Below are positions 54,523 through 63,617 of a stretch of DNA of 64,000 nt, piece after piece; the stretch's first letter is position 1; each line of letters opens with the position of its first letter. The position numbers and the translations under genes were made by a program. The notes below the pieces were generated by a model, which was not told the DNA's origin, ran no database searches, and saw only the letters and a program-made list of their open reading frames with translations. The stretch is from contig WGMO01000007.1 of the NCBI GenBank assembly GCA_016125075.1, positions 62,001 through 126,000 of the forward strand. The letters are read 5' to 3'. This stretch comes from Terrimonas sp. Its GTDB lineage: Bacteria; Bacteroidota; Bacteroidia; Chitinophagales; Chitinophagaceae.

Positions 54523-56211
54523 TTAAAATGCCCATCTCGGGTCGCCAATAGGTCCACCGGTCGTACTGGCAGTCCTGAGTGGGGAACCCTGTGGAAGGGT
54601 AAAATCAGTCGTTGCACCCGTCCAGCCCAAATCGATATTGGTAATGTTGTTTAGGGTAACATTTGACGGGATGGTCAGGGGTGCGGAGGTGGGCATTGCC
54701 CCATCCATTATGTTGAAAAGGTTACTGTTATTGATACCTATGATAGCGTTGCCAGCCCGGATCAGGTCGCCGGGTCCTACCGTAGCACCTGGATAGGGCG
54801 TATTGCCAAAAATGCAATTGGACATGGTCACTTCCACATCGTTGGCATTCACATCAAACAGGATATAGGTTTGGTTGGCAAGACCAAGATTGTTAATGGT
54901 ACAATGATCCACGGTGATCACGGGTCTTGGATTAACAGAGAAAGTGGCATCCCAGTCCACAAAGCATCTTCCAATTGAATATAAGGTAGAGTTGGTCACT
55001 TCCAGGGTCGCAAAAGCGAGTTTGTTGATCTGGAAAAAACTATAATTGGTATTGACCGTAGCCAGGTTATAGACAAAGGAGTTATTGATTTTTATGGAAT
55101 TGATCTTATGGGCACCGTTGCTGCTGCCCCTGTTGGCGCGCATAAAGGTGTTGCCCATTTCATGTACCCGGCAATTCTCAACCAGTACATCCGTAAAAAC
55201 AGCAGGGTCTCCATCCGCCGCCAATCCGGTAAAATTGAGGAAATACAGGGCCGTTTGCCCGGTCGCTGTGGAGGCTGATGCGTCAAAATCGATTCCTTTC
55301 AAAGTAACCCCAGCCCCATTACCTTTGAGGTTGATTTCTTTAAAATTGACCCTGGTATCCAGGGGATCGCCGGAAACGGATTGTATGCCGATGGTTTTTT
55401 GCAGGATGACCAGGGTGGTAAAAGTACCTGTCCCATCCAAACAATCATAGGTGCCGGGATTCAAACCAATAATATCCCCCGTCACGGCATTGTTGACGGC
55501 CGTAACCAGGTCATCGCCGGGATTTAAAATAATCGTAAAGATGTTGGGTTCCTTTGTTGTAAAATCAACTGTCCCTTTACTCACTGCTCCTTTAAAGATC
55601 TCTGCCGTATAATTGGTCAGCGGCGCCAGTACATCAATGAATTTATAGTTATTGGCAATATCTGTGGCATCGAGGGGTATATCAAAGGATGCCCCACCGG
55701 ATGGTGTGACCGTTATTTTTGTAAGACCAGGTGTAGGCCGCCATCTCAAAATCACGCTGGTGTCTTTTAATTCAATATCGAGTACAGGAAAAAATATCTG
55801 CTCACCGGTTATCATAAAGACATCACTCACCACCCATCCAGATTCTTCGGTATTGCCCAATGCATTCGCTTTTACCCTGGCATAATAGGGTTGCCGAACT
55901 TCCAGATCCGCATCCGTGATCACAATCACAGAAGTATCGATGGTTTGGGTATAATCGATCGCCCCCTGGAAAGTCCCGTCTTTCGAAACTTCAACTGTAT
56001 ACTGAACATCCTTTCCGGTGGTGAACAACGATGCATTCCATTCCAGTTTGACCTGTGTTTCACCCTGTGTAATATTAATATCTCCGGGTTTGAACTGACG
56101 GGGCAATTCAAAATTGCCGTTATAATCCTTCTTACAGGAAATAGATAAGATCGTAAGCATTCCTATGATCAGGATCCGGTTTGCGGAGAGATATTTGAAT
56201 ATATTTTTCAT
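54523..56211 (-). CDS. Surface lipoprotein, DUF4957/DUF5123 type
   Basis: This 562-residue protein has a lipoprotein signal with Cys26 (LSISCKKDYN). Two FN3-like domains follow (about 40-130 and 145-230). A parallel beta-helix-like region (about 240-562) is full of short strands such as VLVENCRVHEMGN and ITVDHCTINNLG. It resembles DUF4957/DUF5123 proteins that often follow susD in pectin loci. It probably binds pectin at the cell surface, in the place of a surface glycan-binding protein, or is a weak lyase. The ATG at 56211 is preferred to a TTG one codon earlier. It lies 28 bp after susD. Confidence 0.8.
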   Translation of the reverse strand: MKNIFKYLSANRILIIGMLTILSISCKKDYNGNFELPRQFKPGDINITQGETQVKLEWNASLFTTGKDVQYTVEVSKDGTFQGAIDYTQTIDTSVIVITDADLEVRQPYYARVKANALGNTEESGWVVSDVFMITGEQIFFPVLDIELKDTSVILRWRPTPGLTKITVTPSGGASFDIPLDATDIANNYKFIDVLAPLTNYTAEIFKGAVSKGTVDFTTKEPNIFTIILNPGDDLVTAVNNAVTGDIIGLNPGTYDCLDGTGTFTTLVILQKTIGIQSVSGDPLDTRVNFKEINLKGNGAGVTLKGIDFDASASTATGQTALYFLNFTGLAADGDPAVFTDVLVENCRVHEMGNTFMRANRGSSNGAHKINSIKINNSFVYNLATVNTNYSFFQINKLAFATLEVTNSTLYSIGRCFVDWDATFSVNPRPVITVDHCTINNLGLANQTYILFDVNANDVEVTMSNCIFGNTPYPGATVGPGDLIRAGNAIIGINNSNLFNIMDGAMPTSAPLTIPSNVTLNNITNIDLGWTGATTDFTLPQGSPLRTASTTGGPIGDPRWAF

Positions 56212-56239
56212 CAAGCAATCATTTTATTAAATAACAAAA

Positions 56240-58030
56240 TCAAAATCCATAATCCTGTGTTAACCTGGGGTTGGCATCAATTGAAGCCTGAGGGATGGGT
56301 AATAATTCCCGTTTATTGGCCTGGAAACCTTCGGCGTATAGACCACTGGTGATAATGGTAGATTCGATACTGCTCCTGACCCAGTCAACACGGGTATAAC
56401 CAGCCGGTGCTGTGGTTCCCAGTGTATTCGGTGAATAGTAGGAAGCGTTTGCCCAGGTCAGCGCAGGTGAATCATTTTTATAAAACATATAATCCGGAAG
56501 ATTATCATAAGGAGCCACCCTGTTTGACATATCCAATAATGTCGATTTGGTTTCGGCCAGTTTCTGTCCCAGTATATTCCAACGGATCAGGTCATATTTA
56601 CGGATGCCCTCACCACCCAATTCCAACGCCCGTTCTTTCACAATCGCATTGAAAAAGCCTGTATAGTCTGAGGGAGTGGTTCCGATCAGGCTTGCATTCC
56701 CGCCAAAGGCCCTCAACCGAACGGTTTCAAAAGCGGACTTGGCGGCAGCGGTAGGCCCGTTATTGATCTCGTTTTCAGCTTCCGCAAACATCAGTAAGAC
56801 ATCTGCATAACGGATCAATGGCCAGTTGACGCCAAAATACTGGGGGCCGGGTACAACCCCTCCGGGTATCCAGTCGCGCCTGAATTTCCCGTCCACCATC
56901 GTAGCCAGGTTCCTGCCGGTACGGGCCGTAACCGTGGTTCCGGTAGCGGTGATCCAGTAAGGAACACACATCACATCCCTGCGGGTATCGGTGGAATCAA
57001 ACATATAAAAATAGCTGGGCAGCACCGTTAGGGCTGCATTCCCGTTATTATTGGAACGGGGACCATTATAATATCCCAGCTTACTGTCGCCAGATGCGCT
57101 ATTGCCGCCACCCATGGCCACTTCCCAAATAATTTCTCCATTGGGTTCAATTTGCTTACCCGCCACATAGTTCTTAAACAAAGATTCATAGCTGGCATTC
57201 AGGTGATGTTCATTGCTCTGCATGATCGCCTGGCATTCATCCCTCGCAATCTGGTAATAAGCCATGTGATTGCTGCCTCTTTCCATCTGGTTGCTGCCTC
57301 TCCGCAGGGAATAACCGCCCCTGTACAAAGCAATCCTGGCCCTCAGTGCCCTGACAGCGCCCTGTGTGATCCTTTCATCCTTAGCCACCTGCGACCGCCA
57401 GGGAACCAGGGTTTCCGCCATCGCCAGATCATCGAGCAGCCTGTCATAAATGGAATCACGATCCATTTTTTCTTTGAACAGATCCGTTTCTATGGAAGAG
57501 GGAAGGAATTGAGCGGGTACATCACCCCAGTTCCTGATCAGCTCCAGGTAAAACTGGGCGCGCAATGTCAATGACTCACCATATAATCTTTTCAGGTCGG
57601 CCTGTTGTGAACTGTTGCCATTGGTATACATATCCATGCGGGGGATATTGTAGATACAGATATTTGCTTTTTCAACACCTTCATAGAGCTGGTTGAAGGG
57701 ACGTGCCAGCTGCGTATTGTTGGCGGTGGCGCGGTAATGTGCCAGGTCTCTTCTTTCATTGTCTGCAGCACCACCCTGCCCCATCATGAGGTCGTTATCG
57801 TAGGTATAATACATACTGATACGGATACCATATCCCTGGTCGCCGGTAAGGTTATAATAGGTACCGAGCACGGCTTTCTCTGCATTGACCACATTACTGA
57901 AAACATAGTCTGACCCAAAGGACGAAACGGGTTCCACTTCCAGGTATTTCTTACAGGAGCTGAAAACAGCAGCCAGCATCAGGAGAGCGGCGGGGAGGAT
58001 CAGCATGCCGGGAAATATTCGTTTTTTCAT
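56240..58030 (-). CDS. SusD/RagB family nutrient-binding lipoprotein
   Basis: This 596-residue outer-membrane lipoprotein (Cys26 in FSSCKKYLEVEP) forms the lid over the SusC channel and binds glycan. SusD marks include the N-terminal CKKYLEVEP, helical TPR-like pairs such as AEKAVLGTYYNL, and the C-terminal VKERALELGGEGIRKYDLIRW block. The start at 58030 gives the lipoprotein signal directly. The gene sits 29 bp behind susC. In this locus the ligand should be pectin-derived oligogalacturonides. Confidence 0.95.
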   Translation of the reverse strand: MKKRIFPGMLILPAALLMLAAVFSSCKKYLEVEPVSSFGSDYVFSNVVNAEKAVLGTYYNLTGDQGYGIRISMYYTYDNDLMMGQGGAADNERRDLAHYRATANNTQLARPFNQLYEGVEKANICIYNIPRMDMYTNGNSSQQADLKRLYGESLTLRAQFYLELIRNWGDVPAQFLPSSIETDLFKEKMDRDSIYDRLLDDLAMAETLVPWRSQVAKDERITQGAVRALRARIALYRGGYSLRRGSNQMERGSNHMAYYQIARDECQAIMQSNEHHLNASYESLFKNYVAGKQIEPNGEIIWEVAMGGGNSASGDSKLGYYNGPRSNNNGNAALTVLPSYFYMFDSTDTRRDVMCVPYWITATGTTVTARTGRNLATMVDGKFRRDWIPGGVVPGPQYFGVNWPLIRYADVLLMFAEAENEINNGPTAAAKSAFETVRLRAFGGNASLIGTTPSDYTGFFNAIVKERALELGGEGIRKYDLIRWNILGQKLAETKSTLLDMSNRVAPYDNLPDYMFYKNDSPALTWANASYYSPNTLGTTAPAGYTRVDWVRSSIESTIITSGLYAEGFQANKRELLPIPQASIDANPRLTQDYGF

Positions 58031-58059
58031 CTTATAATGATTTTGCAATGATGTATTGT

Positions 58060-61000
58060 TTATAATGAGAAGTTGATTCCAAAAATGAATGACCGGCTCC
58101 TGGGATATGCGGAATAATCAACCCCCGGGGTTTCCGGTGTTCTTCTTCTTGTGCTTACCTCGGGATCATAACCGGAATAATTGGTGATCACCGCAACATT
58201 ATTTACCGTAAAATAGGCCCTGGCATTCTGGAATTTTATCCTTTTTACCAGTGATTGCAGGATATTATACCCCAGGGTAATATTATTGATCCGCAGGAAG
58301 GATCCATCCTCTACGGCCCAGGAATGCAATACAAATGAGGTACTGGTTGTACTGGGCGACCAGAGTTTTGCGTTGGCATTCAGCTTGGCCAGTTCGACAG
58401 GGTCTGTCACAACATTCCCCTGCCCGTCTACGGTTCTCCAGCGGTCAAGATTAATGGCCAGCATATTAGCGTTGGGCTGGTAGCCATTGGTAAATTCGAG
58501 CTTGTTGGCATTGAGCACATCGTTGCCAATCTGGTAGTTGACAAAAATGCTCAGGTCAAAATTCTTATACCGGAATTGCTGGTTAAGCCCCCCGAATATT
58601 TTCGGTTGTGCCACACCGATAATCGACTTGTCATCTTCTGAGATCAGGCCGTCATTATTGATATCCTTGAATTTTAACCTGCCCGGTGCCGGATCCAGCG
58701 ACGTAAAATCCTTATTGTTCGCAATACCTGATTTAAGGGTATAGACGCCGTTGGCATAATCAAAATCATCCAGCGTATAAAAACCATCGGTCGTAAAACC
58801 CCACATGGTACCCAGCAGGTCACCTTCCCGTACAATGAAATCAGCCGGTGTATTGGAGAATCCCCATCCGGAACTCCTGAAATAGAAATCCTGGAAAGTA
58901 CCCAGGCTCTGAATCTTTACGCGGTTAAAGGATGCATTGAAATTCGCATCCCAGGAAAAATCTTTTTTGGAAACAACGGCAGCATTCAACTGGAATTCCA
59001 CACCCTTGCTCAGGGTGGAACCCACATTCTGTAATTGTGTGGTATAACCGGAAGAAGTGGGAACTGGTACATCCACCAGCAGGTCCCTGGTAGTATTTCT
59101 GTATACATCAACGGAGAACTGGATCCTGTTTTTCAGGAAACTGAGGTCCAGTCCCAGGTTACGGGTGATCGTCGTTTCCCATACCAGATTTTCATTCGCC
59201 AGGGCTTCCGGGGCAAAACCCGTTACCATCTGGTCATTGATCCAGTATTGTACCCCGGAATTAAACTGGGTCAGGTATAAAAAGTCGTCGATCCTGTTAT
59301 TACCGGCCTCCCCATAACTGACCCGCAGTTTGAGGTCGTTGATAACAGCGGATAACTTATCAAAGAACCGCTCTTTTGAAATCCTCCAGGCAACGGATCC
59401 GGAAGGGAAATAACCCCATTTATTACCCTGTGCAAATTTTGAAGACCCGTCTGCACGATAGGTGAACTGGCTGAGGAACCTTTCATCATAATTATACATC
59501 ACCCTGCCAAAGAACGACACAAGGTGGTTTTCATTTTCATAAGTAGGTAAACTCCCCGGCACGATATAATTCGTTCCCAGGTTCATATTCCCCAACGCTT
59601 TTTCCGGTGAAATGCCAATCGGAAATTCCCGGGCAAACTGGTTCTGACCAATGGTTTTTGTTTGATAGATCTCGTGCCCTGCCAGGACGGAGATGCTGTT
59701 CTTCTCGTTAAATCCCCCTTTCAGTTTGGCATTGGAAAAGGTCAGTACGTTTGAATTATTCAACGTGACCCGGGAGGAAGTCCTGATATTGGCAAGCGGC
59801 ATACCGGAACCATTCAATCGTGAATTACCCGTGATCGTATCATCAAAAGCATTTTGACGGACATTATAGATATCGACACCGGCGGTTGATTTGAAACTCA
59901 GAAAATCAGTAAACCGGAGATCTACATAGGCAGACAGGTTAGTGACCGTTGTATAATTCTTCCGGTATTCTGCCTGGTTCAGCAAAATAGGATTGACCAG
60001 TGCCAGGCTATTGGCATTTGTCTGGTCGGCATAATCCTGGTCAAAGTAGGAAAGGTCCTGGCCGGGTAACAGGAATGGCCGGTATTTAATGCTGTGCCGT
60101 AAGCGGTTGGTGGATGAAGAACCGGCATTGGAGGTACCGGCACCATTCACAATGGTATTATTAAACCTGGTATTGAATCCTACTTTCAACAACTTGCTGA
60201 CCGTATGATCAAATTTGAAAGCAACGAGTTTACGGTCAAAATCCGATCCCAGTTGAATACCATCCTGTTTGTTATACGTGAGGCTAAGGTTATACTGTGT
60301 ATTGCCGTTGCCACCCGCCATACTTACGTTATGGGATTGCCGGTAAGCAGGACGTCCAAACATTTCTTCCTGCCAGTCGAGGAAAGGAACTGATTTATAA
60401 AGATCAAGATCTTCCCACCGTCCATAGGTATCTATAAAATTCTGTCGCTCGGTACTGCTGCCCCGGCTTCTTTCATATTGATACATGACAAAGTCGTAGG
60501 GTTTCAGCAGGCTGAGTTTATTGGCCAGTTTATCCACGCCAAAAAGGCCGTTATAACTGATGGTGGTTTTTTTACCCTTCCCTCCCTTGGTGGTAATGAT
60601 GACGACGCCATTTGCGCCCCTGGCCCCGTAAATGGCAGTGGCCGATGCGTCTTTTAACACATCAATCGATTCAATATCCTGGGGCGAAATGACCGACAAA
60701 GCGTTTTCCACCTGGATTCCATCGATAATATATAAAGGAGAGTTGTCCTGTGTGATGGAACCGCCTCCCCGCACACGAATGATCACTTCTGCGTCGGGAC
60801 TGCCTTCCGTGCCGGTTACCTGTACACCGGCCAGACGTCCGGCCAAAGCCTGTGCAGCATTATTAATGGGAATATCTTTTAACTGTTTGGCATTGACAGA
60901 TGAAACGGAACCGGTGAGGTCCCTTCTCCTGACGGTCTGATACCCGATCACCACAACATCGTCCAGTGTGGTAATCGACTTTAAAAGCGTTACTGAAAGG

Positions 61001-61269
61001 TCAGATTTGCCATCTGTACTAACGGTTTGTGACAGATACCCCGCCGAAGAGAACACCAGGGAAACAGTGCCATCTGCCGGAACGGCGATCACAAAACTTC
61101 CGTCATTCCTGGTTTGGGTACCTGTAGGGGAGCCCGTCAATAATACCGTGACACCGGCTAAACCGTTCCCGGATTCATCCAGAACCCTACCCTTAATCTG
61201 TTTTGTTTGGGCAAAAGACGAGAAAGCAAGCATGAGCAGACCGAAGATCTGCAGGAAGATTTTTTTCAT
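58060..61269 (-). CDS. SusC/RagA family TonB-dependent outer-membrane transporter
   Basis: This 1,069-residue beta-barrel imports oligosaccharides with TonB energy. After a signal peptide (cut near SSFAQ) comes a carboxypeptidase-like domain (about 20-105; KGRVLDESGNGLAGVTV). Next are a TonB-box region DDVVVIGYQTVRRRDLTGSV and the plug with LAGRLAGVQVTGTEGSPDAE and PLYIIDGI. The barrel ends in SRSFIFGINFSL, a terminal Phe-x-Leu strand suited to outer-membrane insertion. There is no N-terminal sigma-factor-interacting STN domain, so control is not by an anti-sigma pair. The divergent lacI gene fits that. Confidence 0.96.
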   Translation of the reverse strand: MKKIFLQIFGLLMLAFSSFAQTKQIKGRVLDESGNGLAGVTVLLTGSPTGTQTRNDGSFVIAVPADGTVSLVFSSAGYLSQTVSTDGKSDLSVTLLKSITTLDDVVVIGYQTVRRRDLTGSVSSVNAKQLKDIPINNAAQALAGRLAGVQVTGTEGSPDAEVIIRVRGGGSITQDNSPLYIIDGIQVENALSVISPQDIESIDVLKDASATAIYGARGANGVVIITTKGGKGKKTTISYNGLFGVDKLANKLSLLKPYDFVMYQYERSRGSSTERQNFIDTYGRWEDLDLYKSVPFLDWQEEMFGRPAYRQSHNVSMAGGNGNTQYNLSLTYNKQDGIQLGSDFDRKLVAFKFDHTVSKLLKVGFNTRFNNTIVNGAGTSNAGSSSTNRLRHSIKYRPFLLPGQDLSYFDQDYADQTNANSLALVNPILLNQAEYRKNYTTVTNLSAYVDLRFTDFLSFKSTAGVDIYNVRQNAFDDTITGNSRLNGSGMPLANIRTSSRVTLNNSNVLTFSNAKLKGGFNEKNSISVLAGHEIYQTKTIGQNQFAREFPIGISPEKALGNMNLGTNYIVPGSLPTYENENHLVSFFGRVMYNYDERFLSQFTYRADGSSKFAQGNKWGYFPSGSVAWRISKERFFDKLSAVINDLKLRVSYGEAGNNRIDDFLYLTQFNSGVQYWINDQMVTGFAPEALANENLVWETTITRNLGLDLSFLKNRIQFSVDVYRNTTRDLLVDVPVPTSSGYTTQLQNVGSTLSKGVEFQLNAAVVSKKDFSWDANFNASFNRVKIQSLGTFQDFYFRSSGWGFSNTPADFIVREGDLLGTMWGFTTDGFYTLDDFDYANGVYTLKSGIANNKDFTSLDPAPGRLKFKDINNDGLISEDDKSIIGVAQPKIFGGLNQQFRYKNFDLSIFVNYQIGNDVLNANKLEFTNGYQPNANMLAINLDRWRTVDGQGNVVTDPVELAKLNANAKLWSPSTTSTSFVLHSWAVEDGSFLRINNITLGYNILQSLVKRIKFQNARAYFTVNNVAVITNYSGYDPEVSTRRRTPETPGVDYSAYPRSRSFIFGINFSL

Positions 61270-61404
61270 ACACAAGCAATTTGTTACCTGCAATCCAAAA
61301 ACGCTTTACAGGAATTTTTACATAAGCCTGGCAATCGGCATTGATTACCAGTATGAAACTACACCCAAATGCCTAATTCCGATGGCCGGAACTGCTCTTT
61401 TTTT

Positions 61405-61427
61405 ACGCAATCGTTCCCGGCAACGTT
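61405..61427. promoter_or_regulatory. LacI-type operator candidate between susC and the lacI-family gene
   Basis: ACGCAATCGTTCCCGGCAAC (continuing CGTT) contains CGTTCCCGGCAACG, a 14-base near-palindrome with only the two flanking-centre bases unmatched. It lies about 136 bp before susC and 113 bp before the regulator. A matching site precedes the GH28 gene. A LacI-family product encoded next door is the likely ligand-responsive repressor. Confidence 0.55.
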
Positions 61428-61539
61428 ATCAAATAATTTCAGGTACTGATTTCTTTGTATATAATTGATTTACCATGCGATAAGCTTGCCTGAAATAGCT
61501 TAATTTAGTTGCTATAAAGGGTTGCCACCCACTAATTTT

Positions 61540-62577
61540 ATGAAGTTTGAAGCTGTTACCATCAAGGATATTGCCAAGGCACTCGGCATATCTACTTCTA
61601 CTGTTTCCCGGGCGCTCCGGGACAGTTATGAAATTAGCAGTGAAACCAAGGAATTGGTTTTGGAATGTGCGGAAAAACTCAACTACCGTCCAAACCCAAT
61701 CGCTCTCAGTCTCAAAGAAAGAAGGACGCGGTCAATCGGTGTGGTGGTTTGTGAAATTGCCAATAGTTTCTTTTCCCAGATCATTAACGGTATAGAATCG
61801 ATTGCCTACGATAAGGGATACAATGTCATCGTTTCCCAAAGCCATGAATCCGCTGAAAGAGAGGCAGTTGACCTTCAATACCTTACCTCAAGATCAGTTG
61901 ACGGTTTGCTGATATCACTTTCTACAGAAACCAATGATCTCAGCTATCTCCATGAACTGCATGACAAGGGCTTGCCGGTTGTATTTTTTGACCGGATCAC
62001 GGATGAGATCAATACCCATTCGGTGATCATCGATAATTTCAAAGGGGCTTATGAGGCTACAGAGCATCTCATTCACAACGGGTATAAGAACATTGCCTGT
62101 ATCACCAACTCAGAATTCTTATCCATCACCACGGAGCGGCTGGCCGGATACCGGGAAGCACTGATTGCGAATAATATCAACCCGAATTCAGCGAATATTA
62201 AACATTGTTTTTATGGTGGGATGATCTTTGAGGAAGTGGAAGAGGCCATCAATAAGCTGCTGACCTTAAAAAACAAGCCTGATGCAATTTTCGCAACCAG
62301 CGATAAACTGACAACCGGCTGTTTGAAAACCCTGAAACGAAGAGGCATAAAGATCCCGGAAAATATGGGGCTGGCGGGATTTTCCAATTCAGATATAGCC
62401 GAACTGTTGAGTCCCTCCCTTACAGTTGTGCGTCAGCCGGCCTATGAAATGGGAAAAGCCGCCATGGAACTCATGCTTCAGTTAGTGGAAAGCAAAAGAC
62501 CGGTCAAACAATTCGAAAAAAGGGTTTTATTGCCCGAACTCCAGATCAGGGAATCCTCCAATCCCAAAAACGGCTGA
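61540..62577 (+). CDS. LacI-family transcriptional regulator
   Basis: This 345-residue regulator has an N-terminal helix-turn-helix (VTIKDIAKALGISTSTVSRA, residues 6-25), a hinge helix with RPNPIALSL, and a periplasmic-binding-protein-like sensor domain (about 60-340; SIGVVV, DGLLISLSTET, VVFFDRI). ATG 61540 is preferred to an upstream TTG at 61522, because the protein then begins just before the helix-turn-helix. It is divergent from susC with a 270-bp gap holding a LacI-type site. The inducer is probably a uronate or pectin fragment, and it may act on the GH28 operon too. Confidence 0.93.
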   Translation: MKFEAVTIKDIAKALGISTSTVSRALRDSYEISSETKELVLECAEKLNYRPNPIALSLKERRTRSIGVVVCEIANSFFSQIINGIESIAYDKGYNVIVSQSHESAEREAVDLQYLTSRSVDGLLISLSTETNDLSYLHELHDKGLPVVFFDRITDEINTHSVIIDNFKGAYEATEHLIHNGYKNIACITNSEFLSITTERLAGYREALIANNINPNSANIKHCFYGGMIFEEVEEAINKLLTLKNKPDAIFATSDKLTTGCLKTLKRRGIKIPENMGLAGFSNSDIAELLSPSLTVVRQPAYEMGKAAMELMLQLVESKRPVKQFEKRVLLPELQIRESSNPKNG

Positions 62578-63564
62578 TCAAACAGTCATCAGGCTGCACC
62601 CCCGGATATCAGCGTTGTCCATCCTGCCCAACACTTCAAAACTTCCATCGGCATGGATTTTCCCGACATCATCGGTTGCGATAAAAGAACAACTATGCAC
62701 ATTGGCCAGGTCTATGATATTGAGTACCCCGCTTTTTTCACCCCTTGTACTGATGAGGAACGGGTCTTCGTCGTCCCTCAGCAGGATTTTCATCCAGGGT
62801 GGAGTGCGGAACCTGCCCGACCCTGTTGAATAGGCTTGTGATAAGAGTTCAGTCATACCGTACTCGGCGTGGATCGAACTTACTCCCCATGCATCCATTA
62901 ATACCTGGTGCACTTCTTCCCGGGTCATTTCTTTCTTTCTACCCTTCATTCCGCCTGTTTCTATGATAATGCAGTTTTTTAAATACAGGGGCCCGGCCGC
63001 TGCAAAATCAAGCAGGGCAAAAGTGACCCCAAATAAGATAGTGGTGGTTCCCATTTGCTCATGTTGTTCCAAAAGACGGGATAGAGCCCTGTGATCGTAC
63101 AGATAAAATCCGGATGCCGGATGACCGCTCTTCCGGATCAGGTGTTCGACCATATAGACCAATGAAGAAGATCCCTGTTCAATATAAGAAGGCAATAAAC
63201 CGGCTATACAATATTGGCCAGGCGAACCGTAAAACTGTTCAAAGGTCTTCAGGAAACTTTTTTCATACAGACTAATATCTTTTACATGATGCGAGCTCCG
63301 GCTCATGGCCGTCGTTCCACTGCTTTTAAAAACGACCTGGTCCTCAAATGCTCCGGTCTTTACGATATGGGATTTGAAAAAACGGATCGGCAGGTAGGGA
63401 ATCTCAGCCAGGGACCCAACGTTTTGAGGGGGTTTTCCAATTGAATCGGCAAATAACCGGTAGAGAGGGTTTTCCTGGTACTGGCAACGGTATATATCCA
63501 AAGCCAGGGGTTCAAATTCCTGTTCCGTAACCGAAAAAATTTTATCAGGGCATTCACAGGCCAT
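62578..63564 (-). CDS. LuxE/PaaK-like acyl-protein synthetase family protein
   Basis: This 328-residue protein belongs to the acyl-adenylating LuxE family, which activates a carboxylic acid with ATP. The phosphate loop FKSSGTT is at residues 79-85. AEYGMTELLSQAYS follows later and a DVGKIHADGSFEVLGR block near the C-terminus is like that of AMP-binding enzymes. In this phylum such genes often sit near O-antigen or fatty-acid genes, but no such neighbour is visible here. Its stop codon directly abuts that of the lacI-family gene (TGA/TCA within the palindrome TGATCA). Confidence 0.8.
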   Translation of the reverse strand: MACECPDKIFSVTEQEFEPLALDIYRCQYQENPLYRLFADSIGKPPQNVGSLAEIPYLPIRFFKSHIVKTGAFEDQVVFKSSGTTAMSRSSHHVKDISLYEKSFLKTFEQFYGSPGQYCIAGLLPSYIEQGSSSLVYMVEHLIRKSGHPASGFYLYDHRALSRLLEQHEQMGTTTILFGVTFALLDFAAAGPLYLKNCIIIETGGMKGRKKEMTREEVHQVLMDAWGVSSIHAEYGMTELLSQAYSTGSGRFRTPPWMKILLRDDEDPFLISTRGEKSGVLNIIDLANVHSCSFIATDDVGKIHADGSFEVLGRMDNADIRGCSLMTV

Positions 63565-63589
63565 AATAGGATGGTATCGGGTTAAACTG

Positions 63590-63597
63590 TAAATTTG
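63590..63597 (+). promoter_or_regulatory. Predicted -7 element for the lipoprotein gene
   Basis: TAAATTTG matches the Bacteroidota -7 consensus TAnnTTTG exactly and lies 20 bp before the lipoprotein start codon. No TTTG was found at the usual -33 distance, so the promoter is only tentative. Confidence 0.35.
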
Positions 63598-63617
63598 TTC
63601 TTACATAAAAGCATTCC

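Noticed and set aside
61522-61539. TTG start six codons before the LacI-family ATG
   Set aside because: The ATG lies directly ahead of the helix-turn-helix, as is usual in the family; the extra PPTNF residues add nothing recognisable.
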